Shown: positions 13,907 through 21,194 of the stretch, piece after piece | Numbering within the stretch: the first letter of the stretch is position 1 | Layout of the letters: each line of letters starts with the position of its first letter | IMG/VR virus record: IMGVR_UViG_3300007516_000186 | Coordinates: 1-21,194 of that record | Source of the DNA: a virus | DNA: 21,194 nt | Reading direction: 5' to 3' (one strand) | The notes under the pieces: generated by a model | Told to the model about the DNA's origin: nothing | Databases searched by the model: none | What the model saw: only the letters and a program-made list of their open reading frames with translations | Position numbers and translations under genes: made by a program

Positions 13907-16900
13907 TGGCAAAGGTTTTTCAAAAGCTTAATCGCGGGATGAACTCTGACTCCGCTCTTAGCGAACAGCCAGAGGGAACATACAGGGCCGCTATTAATAT
14001 GGACTTATCATCTCAGGGTAGTGAGGACATACTTAATCAGATAAGGTCTGCGTTGTTGATGGATACGTTTACTATATCCTCTTTACTCGCCGATGCGGCG
14101 TCAATGAATATCCTTGGATTCTGTAAGTGCTTTGCTAAACTTAGCGGTATAGAAAAAGAGGGCATATTCGTTGCTGTCGTATCTGAAAGCACTGCTAGCG
14201 TAAAACGCTCTTGGCTGTTATTTACCGACGGATCAACTTTTACCCAGATTGGACAAGTGTCACTGACTGCCCAGTTGGACTTCCCTGTAAGTGGAGCGGT
14301 AGGATGCTTCTCTACCAAAGACAGGGGGCGGAGCTTTGTTTATTTTTCAGACGAGCAGGGGGAAATCAGGAAAATCGAGATGGACTCCTCTGTGTGGGCT
14401 ACTTATTCTAGCGTAAACGATATTAGTTTGGTATCCCTCGCCCCAAGTGGAGGCGTTGTTACTTTTGATTCAATAGTAAATAACGGGGTGTTAATTTCTG
14501 GCACGTACCAGTTTTCTTATTCATTATTTAACTCGGCAAACGGGTCGTACACCAAGTGGTCTCCATTTACCAACCCTATCCCTGCTATATGGTCTCAGTC
14601 CCCAACATTAGGAGGGGCTGTGGGTCAATCAACATCAAGGGCTATTAAACTATCGGTAAGCATATCTTCTAGTGAAAATGATGACTTTACTGATGTTCGT
14701 GTCGCAGTCGTTAAAAACAACACTGGTGATAATGAGCAGCAGACTATTGCCTTTGTGTTTACCAAGGAGATAACAGCAAGTGGCGTAATGCCAATTATAT
14801 ACAGCGGAGCTGAATCCGAATACGAGCTTACCCTAGGGGATATAGTTATTGCCGATGCACCGATCAAGACGGTAAAAACATTGGTTGAAACAAACAACAG
14901 GCTTCTTGCTGGTGGCGTAACGTATTTTAACAGGAGAATACTAGATGACGAAGGGCTTCTAACTGCTGCTGCAGTGTTAAAAGAAACAGTTGACTACGAG
15001 CAGGAAGACGATTGCGTTAATAAAAAAGGACACTTTAGGGGAGAGGTGTATAGGTTCGGAATAGCTTATCATGATGAGCTAGGGAACTGGTCGCCAGTAA
15101 GACCCTTGGACTTTTCTGAATACAGATGGAGCGATATAATTACCGCTGATGTATTCGCCCTTAGTGGACTGACTGGTGCGTGGGACTCAATATCGGGTAT
15201 TGCCGTGTATGATTACATCACTCCGCTACCCGCTGGCCTCGTCTTTGGTGATATTTTAAGAATAAATGTAGCTTCTGTAGCGAATCCTAATTACAAACAC
15301 GGAACCTTCTACGCATCTACTGGTTCGGGATCTGGGACGGTTAGCATTCACTTTGATGAAGACCCAACGGCCCCTACGTTTTCAGACCCATTTGCATGGA
15401 AGTGTATTGGTAAAAGCGGCAACAACGGTAGCAGCTCGGACTTTAAATTCCCAGCTCGTGACACTAGGTTATACTCTATATTAGATGATGCGGATTTACC
15501 CCGTGCTCTGGGTCTTCAGTTAACCATCGCCACCCACCCGTCATGGGCTACTGGGTTTGGTGTGTTTAGAATGGAGAGAGACAAGAATGTTATTTACCAA
15601 ACTCCATTGATACCAGCTGTAAACAGGATTGGTATATTAACCCCAGGGAAAAGGCGTGACGTGGCTCCCGATATACTCAGGGAAGAAAATACTGGGTCTA
15701 ACGACCATTTAGCCCCAAAGGTATTGAAGCTGGGCGCGGCAAGAGGGCTGACAAGGGATTGGTCTCCAGCCTCTGGGCAGTCTTTCGAGCGTGTTTTCTT
15801 CAACAACATAGTTAACAACATCTTGTTAATGGATCAGGTCACACTAGCTGTTGCGGTAAGGAATAGCGAAGACTGGTCAATTGTATTTGCTCCCGCTCTT
15901 GACTACTTGTACAACTTTAATGGCAAACCCTTGGTGGAGGTTCCTGAAGAGGGCACTTACAACCTTAACGCTATTGATTACCTAGCGTTTATTAACAAAT
16001 GGGGAGAGTCAACTAGCGGAGGTATGGAGTCAAAGGGGTACATATCGGACAAAAATAGCCTTCACTTTTACTCTTCACCAGCTATAGACATTAATTGGAA
16101 AATACAAGTAGCGCCAGACAGCACTACTTTTATTGGCAGTCCGTTTAAGAAGATATACCAGACAAATCTTAATATATTTATTGACTTTAGAAATTTGAAG
16201 TCTGAGGAGATATACCCTATCGTTCTTAGCGGAAGTGCCGTGCCACTTATTAGCAAGGTTACTGGCGTGTATGACTCTGACGGTATAGTCAAAATAGCTA
16301 CTAGGCTTAATGACGGTACTGCACTTTCTTTTCAGCAGGTTAACGTCACAAACTCTATACCTCCAGCTCAATCTACTAGCTGGGCAGACTTGGTAGACCC
16401 ACAGAGAATGTTGGCCTTAAAGATAAACCAAAGATTTAAAGACCCGTTGTTTATTACAGCTTATTCATACAATGGTGAGACTTTTGGTGGTTTTGAAAGC
16501 TTGATAAAAAGGGAGGTTTATTGGCCGCTATACCTTACTGATCCGCCGAGTACCGACCCATTGGAGCCAAGAATGGCCGATAACCTATATGGTAATCAGG
16601 ACATGAATGTGTCTATACGGGGAGGGGCTGTTGCGGTAACTCCAGTAGAAAGAGACCCTAGTGATATAAACGTCACTCAGTCTGCAATATTGGTTAACAT
16701 GGAAACTGGCAAGACCGACTTTAGGTACGGTGGTAGCGGTCAGGCTCAAGAATATATTTTTACTGGAGCTTATGCTCAGATAACAAACCCGTCAACACCC
16801 GTAACGCTATCTGTATGGGGAGGTGATTGTTTTATCAGCAGGGCTGTATTTAAAGTTAACCAAGGGTTTTGCTTCCCTAAGACGTATGTCCCGATACCCC

Positions 16901-18276
16901 CTTCTGGCGGATCAGACCTTCACGCTTGGACTGGAGGCACTGAGCTGGTGACTAAGACGGGTTCTACGGATAACTATGGAGACTTCCTTGAGTGCTGGAT
17001 TGAGGCTGACGCTAATGCGTTTTACACCTCTGACCGAAACAGGTATCCCTTTAAATCCACAACGCCACCAACAAACGGGGATATAACTGCTCCATTCTTT
17101 TATGACTACAACTTTGGGTACTCAATTGGCAACCTGCCTAATAAGCTATTTAGCGAGGACAGGGGTATTCCTTTTATACAGGTATATCCAGCTAGGCTTA
17201 TATACTCAGACCCTAGGATTTACAATAGCACTGTTGATGGGTTCAGCAGGTTTAGGGCATTAAACTTTTACGACCTAGACGAAAGGTACGGGCCAGTTAA
17301 CTCGTTGGTTCTTATGAATGACAATAACACCCTATCCTTTCAAGACCAGGCCATTAGATACCTCCCTATCGGGAAGTCTGAAATTCAAGATACTGCAGGG
17401 AATGTCCTTACCGTTCAGAGCGGAGAGTTTATCTCTTCGGTAGAAAAGTATTTAACCACCTTCTACGGAACTCAGTCATTATACGGGGCAATAGCTACGG
17501 ATATGGGTGTGTTCTGTGTTGACTCTCGTGTGGGGGCTATAATAAAAGTTGCTGAGGAAATAGGCAACATCACAGCCAAAAGACTTGACAACTACATGGC
17601 GTCTAACTTCAGCGGTGGTCTTTATGGGGATAATGAGATGGCAATATGCTATGATGAAAGAAACAAGGAGATTCACGTTATAGCCTGTATCCTTGAGGAT
17701 CAAAGCACTGACGATGTATTTAACTGGCTGGTCTATAACATAGACAACGACGCGTTTGTCTCTAACATATCATGGTCACAAAGGTCTGATGCTAGAAAAG
17801 ATTACAGGCCAAGGTTTTTAACCTCTATAAACGGAAATCAGTTCCTGCTTCACGGCAATCCGCTGGTAGATGATTTTTTACTATACAGAATTTCAATATC
17901 TAAATGGAGGGGCGGTAGCTCATACCTAAACGTAATACCCAATACATACTCTGTTGATGCTAATGTTGAGTACGTTATGAACGCAGGTGTTGACGAGACA
18001 AAGGTGTTTGATATTACGGGCACTAATAGCTCAAAGCCATTCTCTAAATATCAGGTAACTGCACACAATGAATCATACACCACAGAGACCACAGGAGAGT
18101 CCACAGCGAACATTAACAGCAGAGATGGACAAACATATGCCCCACAGATAAGGGACGCTTCTAGCGGGAGATTACGGGGCGTTATGGCTACGGTTAAGAT
18201 ATGGTTTAGCAACGCTGTAAGCCCTGTTGGAATTTATTCTGTATTTAATGTTATAAGAAAAATATTCAGGCAATGA
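13906..18276 (+). CDS. tail nozzle / stabilization (muzzle)-like protein
   Basis: This 1456-aa, mostly beta-strand protein is the largest gene here. Residues 11-36 read GMNSDSALSEQPEGTYRAAI and on to NMDLSS, the G(M/L)NxD...P.G.YRxAxN signature I know from 'stabilization'/muzzle proteins of crAss-like and related Bacteroidota podoviruses. Near residues 1090-1300 it has further family-like parts: ARLIYSDPRIYNS, DGFSRFRALNFYDLDERYGP, LSFQDQAIRYLPIG, TFYGTQSL and GVFCVDSRVG. The C-terminus has YAPQIRD and SGRLRGVMATVKIWF (~1412-1435). In known relatives this protein closes the tail below the adaptors and serves as attachment site for spikes. No enzymatic motif or membrane segment is seen. The start TAATG overlaps the adaptor stop. 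Its length is at the upper end of what I would expect. Confidence 0.8.
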   Translation: MAKVFQKLNRGMNSDSALSEQPEGTYRAAINMDLSSQGSEDILNQIRSALLMDTFTISSLLADAASMNILGFCKCFAKLSGIEKEGIFVAVVSESTASVKRSWLLFTDGSTFTQIGQVSLTAQLDFPVSGAVGCFSTKDRGRSFVYFSDEQGEIRKIEMDSSVWATYSSVNDISLVSLAPSGGVVTFDSIVNNGVLISGTYQFSYSLFNSANGSYTKWSPFTNPIPAIWSQSPTLGGAVGQSTSRAIKLSVSISSSENDDFTDVRVAVVKNNTGDNEQQTIAFVFTKEITASGVMPIIYSGAESEYELTLGDIVIADAPIKTVKTLVETNNRLLAGGVTYFNRRILDDEGLLTAAAVLKETVDYEQEDDCVNKKGHFRGEVYRFGIAYHDELGNWSPVRPLDFSEYRWSDIITADVFALSGLTGAWDSISGIAVYDYITPLPAGLVFGDILRINVASVANPNYKHGTFYASTGSGSGTVSIHFDEDPTAPTFSDPFAWKCIGKSGNNGSSSDFKFPARDTRLYSILDDADLPRALGLQLTIATHPSWATGFGVFRMERDKNVIYQTPLIPAVNRIGILTPGKRRDVAPDILREENTGSNDHLAPKVLKLGAARGLTRDWSPASGQSFERVFFNNIVNNILLMDQVTLAVAVRNSEDWSIVFAPALDYLYNFNGKPLVEVPEEGTYNLNAIDYLAFINKWGESTSGGMESKGYISDKNSLHFYSSPAIDINWKIQVAPDSTTFIGSPFKKIYQTNLNIFIDFRNLKSEEIYPIVLSGSAVPLISKVTGVYDSDGIVKIATRLNDGTALSFQQVNVTNSIPPAQSTSWADLVDPQRMLALKINQRFKDPLFITAYSYNGETFGGFESLIKREVYWPLYLTDPPSTDPLEPRMADNLYGNQDMNVSIRGGAVAVTPVERDPSDINVTQSAILVNMETGKTDFRYGGSGQAQEYIFTGAYAQITNPSTPVTLSVWGGDCFISRAVFKVNQGFCFPKTYVPIPPSGGSDLHAWTGGTELVTKTGSTDNYGDFLECWIEADANAFYTSDRNRYPFKSTTPPTNGDITAPFFYDYNFGYSIGNLPNKLFSEDRGIPFIQVYPARLIYSDPRIYNSTVDGFSRFRALNFYDLDERYGPVNSLVLMNDNNTLSFQDQAIRYLPIGKSEIQDTAGNVLTVQSGEFISSVEKYLTTFYGTQSLYGAIATDMGVFCVDSRVGAIIKVAEEIGNITAKRLDNYMASNFSGGLYGDNEMAICYDERNKEIHVIACILEDQSTDDVFNWLVYNIDNDAFVSNISWSQRSDARKDYRPRFLTSINGNQFLLHGNPLVDDFLLYRISISKWRGGSSYLNVIPNTYSVDANVEYVMNAGVDETKVFDITGTNSSKPFSKYQVTAHNESYTTETTGESTANINSRDGQTYAPQIRDASSGRLRGVMATVKIWFSNAVSPVGIYSVFNVIRKIFRQ

Positions 18277-18710
18277 TAGGTATAACACCTCAGCAATATA
18301 GAGACAGGGCGGTTAATTCTGCTACTAGTAGAAACTCCTCTATCGGGTCTGCTATCGGTTCTGTCGTAGGGGGAGCCGTTTCGGCATTCACTGGGGTTCC
18401 AGGACTACGAAAGATGATTGGCGGACAAGTAGGCGGGGAAGCTGTTAAATCATTCACTGGGATTCCAGGCCTTGGGTCGATTGGCGGACAACTAGGTGGG
18501 CTTATTGGTGCGGCGGTTACTAATAAAGATAAATTTTCTGCCGAGGCTGATGAGTCTTACGGCAGGTTGGTTACGCCTATGTATCGGGATCAAATGAGTA
18601 GGTTTACGCAGGAGAATAAGTCCACCACGGATACAGCGTACAGGGAGCGAATGCAATCAATGCGGAGAAATGTTATACCTAATAGCGTGGACTACCTTAA
18701 ATTCATATAA
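18273..18710 (+). CDS. small glycine-zipper protein, candidate ejection/membrane-inserting virion protein
   Basis: This 145-aa protein has a long Gly/Ala/Ile/Val-rich core (residues ~23-82) with many small-xxx-small steps (SIGSAIGSVVGGAV), the hallmark of glycine zippers that pack membrane helices. The core contains a duplicated unit: AVSAFTGVPGLRKMIGGQ at 35-52 and AVKSFTGIPGLGSIGGQ at 57-73. The C-terminal ~60 residues are hydrophilic and helical with Met/Gln/Arg (RDQMSRFTQENKST). It overlaps the nozzle gene by four bases and the next gene by one. Similar Gly-rich small proteins in podoviruses are carried in the capsid and ejected to form a channel across the host envelope. That role is inference. 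Confidence 0.65.
   Translation: MIGITPQQYRDRAVNSATSRNSSIGSAIGSVVGGAVSAFTGVPGLRKMIGGQVGGEAVKSFTGIPGLGSIGGQLGGLIGAAVTNKDKFSAEADESYGRLVTPMYRDQMSRFTQENKSTTDTAYRERMQSMRRNVIPNSVDYLKFI
18385..18500 (+). repeat. tandem duplicated unit inside the glycine-zipper gene
   Basis: CATTCACTGG occurs at 18385 and 18451 (66 bases apart), and ATTGGCGGACA at 18417 and 18480 (63 bases apart). The units therefore differ by one codon. Between them the DNA has diverged at third positions, so the duplication is old and kept in protein. Confidence 0.75.
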
Positions 18711-19564
18711 TGGAAAAATCAGCAGCAGAGACTGCGGGGTTTAATGCCCCTAGAAACAATTATAGCCTCTTGCCTTTTCTTTCCCAGCTGGGAGGATTGG
18801 GTATGTCCGCATTTCAGATGTCAAGAGCAAAGAATGGCCTTGATGCCTTGCGCAGACCATCAGCGCCAATGGCTGAGAGGAGTCCAGAGCTAGCCCGTCG
18901 TATATCTCTAGCAGAGAGGGAGTCCCAATTAGGAAACCCATTGCTGTCAAGAGAAAGACAGTCGGCTACAGCACGGGGCATGGAGTCAGCTAGACAGAAC
19001 GCATCTCAGATGGGTGGAGCTACTTATGCGGCGTTAATGCAGAATGCTGCGCTAGGTGGTGCATCTCAGCAGAGGTCTGGACTTGTAGAAGATGAGGGGT
19101 TAAGAATGCAACGACAGGGGCAGCTTGACAACCTGATAGGAATGAGACTTGGCGAAAACAACAGCGCTAATGCTATGGCTTCAGGAAACTACGCCCTTGC
19201 CATGCAGGATTATAATATCAACAGGAACATGCTTGCAGGAGACCAGAGACAAGGGGTAACGAATTTAAGCTCAGCCTTTGGAGTTATCGGTGAGGACATG
19301 CCAGAATACCTTTCTACTTGGAGAGATTACAGGCAGGGAAAAAGAACCGTAGCTGAAGAGGAAAGGCTTGCAGCAAATGAAACGACCAGGCAGGGGCGAA
19401 GAATGGATCCTCTGTTTCGTGATGGAACTGCAATAGATGGGTTGCTGCAAAATAGAAACCAGTTTAACTCTATGGCTGAGATTGATTTCACGTCAATGTT
19501 ATTCGGTAAAACCCCGATGACTGACCTTGACTCTATCTTCCAGAGAGTAACACCTAAAAAGTAA
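18710..19564 (+). CDS. internal virion / ejection-like protein
   Basis: This 284-aa protein is Met/Ala/Gln/Arg/Gly-rich and almost wholly helical, with few aromatics. Residues ~18-35 (SLLPFLSQLGGLGMSAF) form a short hydrophobic, Gly-rich stretch that could touch a membrane. The middle has GNPLLSRERQSATARGMES and an amphipathic Ala/Met/Gln series (GGATYAALMQNAALGGASQQ). The end is FTSMLFGKTPMTDLDS. Such composition matches the internal proteins that podoviruses pack and inject ahead of DNA, but I recognise no named family. The start overlaps the stop of the glycine-zipper gene (TAATG), and a 10-base gap leads to the next gene. A structural tail protein is the alternative. Confidence 0.6.
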   Translation: MEKSAAETAGFNAPRNNYSLLPFLSQLGGLGMSAFQMSRAKNGLDALRRPSAPMAERSPELARRISLAERESQLGNPLLSRERQSATARGMESARQNASQMGGATYAALMQNAALGGASQQRSGLVEDEGLRMQRQGQLDNLIGMRLGENNSANAMASGNYALAMQDYNINRNMLAGDQRQGVTNLSSAFGVIGEDMPEYLSTWRDYRQGKRTVAEEERLAANETTRQGRRMDPLFRDGTAIDGLLQNRNQFNSMAEIDFTSMLFGKTPMTDLDSIFQRVTPKK

Positions 19565-19574
19565 AAGTAAACCA

Positions 19575-20924
19575 ATGCCAATAGAACAAGCGCCAAATAC
19601 AGGCAGTAGCGGAGCTGGTGGATTTGTATTATCTATGCCCAGATATAACGCTGGGTTTAATCAATCAAACGCCTCCCCTTCGTCAAGAAAAAATATCCAA
19701 GACCTGACTGGGCAACCCCTTGATGTAGACTTCTTTGCTGGAGCAGAGGGTATAGGAAACTTCGGTGGGTTTGCAGTTGGGACTAAAGAGTATGACGAGT
19801 ATCAAGTAAAGGTTCAAGACCTTAACAAGTTTATAAATACAGCAGCAGAAAAAAGATATGACCCTAGAGTTGTGGAGATGGGCAGTAAAGACTCTTGGGA
19901 GATAAATAAAGAGTATAGGGCTAGGATGAGTGAGCTAAAGCAACTAGGCAATATGCTTCACTTTGCAAAGCCCCTTGAGCAAGGCCTTCTTAAGGAAGGA
20001 AGCTTGTTTGACCGTAATGCACCAATAGGAGTTGAAAGATACGGAAATTCTGTCAGCCCTTATGGCCTTACCGATATGTCTGAGCAATTAAGCAAAGGCG
20101 TTAGCGTTCAGCCATACACCACAGGTGAAGAGTTCAATTCCGCTAGTGAGAACTACAATATAGGGCTTCAGAGCATAACTGACAATTACATGTCTCTCAA
20201 GGAGAGGTTTAAAGGCGACCCTATAGCAATACAGAAGCTTGACCAAGATTACCGTAGAGCTTTATCTCAACTACAACGCCCAACAGGGGGGAACCCTATT
20301 CTTAGGAATGATCAATACACTCCACAGGAGAGGGCTCAGATTCAGTTATATAAAGAAGGTGTAAGTATAGAGCGCGCTAGGATAGCCAGGTTAGAAGAAG
20401 AGGAGAGAAAATTCCAGACCGAGGTAAACGACTGGAAAAACTCTTTTGCTATCGTCCTTGACGGTGGAAGCATAGTCCTCACGAGTTCTGATGGTGGAAG
20501 AACCACGTATCCTTTCTCTAAGGTAATTATAGATGCGTCCGTTCAGCCAAGTACATCCATAGCATTTTCTTCCAACCAAAAGGGAGGTGACTATAAAAAG
20601 AGAACCTTCGATAAGATTACACTTGATAACTTGATAATAGTACCTATAACTAAGAGTGGGAGGGTTCTGATGCCAGGGGATAAGACGGTTGATACTGATC
20701 CAGTTTCCCGCTTTGATATTAGGTCTTCTGGGGTTGGGGTCAAAAAAGTTGGCAACAAGAATAGTTCATTTAACGTAACACTACCAGAATCAAACTTGTT
20801 AGAGAAGTTAACAGGGGCTAAAAAGGAGGCTCTTAGAATAAAAAGAGATGAGCTTAGGTTAGAAGTAGAAAGAAGAAATGCCGAAATTAAAGGTTATAAA
20901 TATGACGCGGGAGATTTTGATTAA
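19575..20924 (+). CDS. hypothetical virion protein, 449 aa, helical N-terminal two-thirds and beta-type C-terminal domain
   Basis: I do not recognise this protein. Residues ~1-50 are Gly/Ser/Asn-rich and probably disordered (NTGSSGAGGFVLSMPRYNAG). Residues ~75-290 are charged and helical, including VQDLNKFINTAAEKR and a coiled-coil-like stretch (IERARIARLEEEERKFQTEVN). Residues ~295-390 look beta (FAIVLDGGSIVLTSSDGG and LDNLIIVPITKSGRVLMPG). The last ~40 residues are a basic/acidic helix (KKEALRIKRDELRLEVERR). There is no signal peptide or transmembrane segment. It lies in the run of putative internal virion genes and its stop overlaps the next start (TAATG), so co-expression with them is likely. 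An ejected or internal head protein is the best guess. Confidence 0.6.
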   Translation: MPIEQAPNTGSSGAGGFVLSMPRYNAGFNQSNASPSSRKNIQDLTGQPLDVDFFAGAEGIGNFGGFAVGTKEYDEYQVKVQDLNKFINTAAEKRYDPRVVEMGSKDSWEINKEYRARMSELKQLGNMLHFAKPLEQGLLKEGSLFDRNAPIGVERYGNSVSPYGLTDMSEQLSKGVSVQPYTTGEEFNSASENYNIGLQSITDNYMSLKERFKGDPIAIQKLDQDYRRALSQLQRPTGGNPILRNDQYTPQERAQIQLYKEGVSIERARIARLEEEERKFQTEVNDWKNSFAIVLDGGSIVLTSSDGGRTTYPFSKVIIDASVQPSTSIAFSSNQKGGDYKKRTFDKITLDNLIIVPITKSGRVLMPGDKTVDTDPVSRFDIRSSGVGVKKVGNKNSSFNVTLPESNLLEKLTGAKKEALRIKRDELRLEVERRNAEIKGYKYDAGDFD

Positions 20925-21194
20925 TGAACGATAAATACTTAAAAGGATACTTTGAGGCATATGTGCTTCCTAGTAAGGCATCAGCCACGTATGAGGACTG
21001 GGTGTCTAAAATATCAAAAAACGAGGATTACAAAAGGGGTATGTTCAACACCCACGTTGTCCCCGCTCGGAGAGATGCGGTTTATGAGGACTGGGACGCA
21101 AAGGTTTTTGGATCTTCAGATTTAAAAAAAAAAGACCAGTCGTTACCAAAACCTACAAAACAGCCATCGGAACCTTCGTCTTCTACCCAAACAA
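20924..21194 (+). CDS. N-terminal part of a gene with duplicated YEDW motif (3' end outside window)
   Basis: ATG 20924 overlaps the previous stop (TAATG), and 90 codons are visible with no stop. Residues 3-30 and 34-61 are a 31-residue-period duplication: LKGYFEAYVLP...ATYEDWVSKI and KRGMFNTHVVP...AVYEDWDAKV share G, F, V-x-P, A-x-YEDW and K. After residue 63 (VFG) the chain becomes a Lys/Pro/Ser/Thr/Gln-rich linker (SLPKPTKQPSEPSSSTQT), likely disordered, so a larger domain probably follows. The linker is entered through LKKKD encoded across ten consecutive A. No family is recognised. Its place after ejection-like genes suggests another virion protein, perhaps a packaged cargo protein whose repeats act as a binding or packaging tag. 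That is conjecture. Confidence 0.7.
   Translation, partial: MNDKYLKGYFEAYVLPSKASATYEDWVSKISKNEDYKRGMFNTHVVPARRDAVYEDWDAKVFGSSDLKKKDQSLPKPTKQPSEPSSSTQT
20930..21106 (+). repeat. two copies of a 31-residue-period YEDW repeat in coding sequence
   Basis: Copy 1 spans bases 20930-21013 and copy 2 spans 21023-21106 (offset 93 bases). At protein level about half of the residues match or are conservative, including G, F, V, P, A, YEDW and K. At DNA level TATGAGGACTGG is identical in both (20990-21001 and 21083-21094 by frame), the rest is diverged. Confidence 0.65.

Noticed and set aside
12477-20924. Search for tape-measure, sheath or tail-tube proteins to test a siphovirus or myovirus
   Set aside because: No long helical tape-measure gene or tube-like pair was seen. 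The gene order fits a short-tailed phage instead.
1-21194. tRNA genes, CRISPR arrays, insertion sequences, integrase or attachment sites
   Set aside because: No cloverleaf-like segments, regular direct repeats with spacers, transposase motifs or recombinase motifs were found by eye. A tRNA scan would be decisive, which I could not run.

Overview
The window looks like the late (structural) region of a tailed double-stranded DNA phage, most likely a podovirus infecting a Bacteroidota host. Every gene is on the + strand, the region is almost fully coding, and neighbouring genes overlap by ATGA, TAATG or ATGGTGA. The start codons lack Shine-Dalgarno sequences and sit behind A/T-rich leaders, as in Bacteroidota. 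The order large terminase, portal, scaffold-like, major capsid, adaptor-like, adaptor-like, giant nozzle-like, glycine-zipper/ejection-like is podoviral. No tape-measure, tail tube or sheath gene is visible. The nozzle-like protein has the N-terminal GMNxD...YRxAxN and C-terminal RLRG signatures I associate with the 'stabilization/muzzle' proteins of crAss-like and related Bacteroidota phages. I cannot assign the phage to a named genus from sequence alone.

Layout. Bases 1-497 hold the C-terminus of a beta-rich fiber- or spike-like protein. Bases 498-692 are a short gap with an orphan reading frame and a promoter-like element. Bases 693-4396 are an accessory stretch: an unknown 136-aa gene, a 928-aa multidomain enzyme (methyltransferase plus three glycosyltransferase-type domains) and an overlapping GT9-like glycosyltransferase. 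Bases 4436-11573 are the packaging and head module: a small TerL-upstream gene, TerL, portal, acidic scaffold-like protein and major capsid protein. Two strong intrinsic terminators (11598-11627 and 12418-12452) bracket a 245-aa gene ending in an AT-hook-like tail. From 12477 to the end is one tightly coupled run: two adaptor-like proteins, the 1456-aa nozzle-like protein, a small glycine-zipper protein, two internal-virion-like proteins, and the start of another gene with a duplicated YEDW motif.

How it may fit together. Portal, scaffold and capsid proteins would build the procapsid, and TerL would pump in DNA. The adaptors and nozzle would close the vertex, and the small Gly-rich and Met/Gln-rich proteins downstream are candidates for ejected membrane-active proteins. 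The glycosyltransferase cassette lies between the fiber and terminase genes, so virion (fiber or capsid) glycosylation is the simplest hypothesis, with modification of host surface glycans as the alternative. That cassette, especially the fused methyltransferase/GT2/GT43-like/GT2 polypeptide, is the most unusual part of the window.
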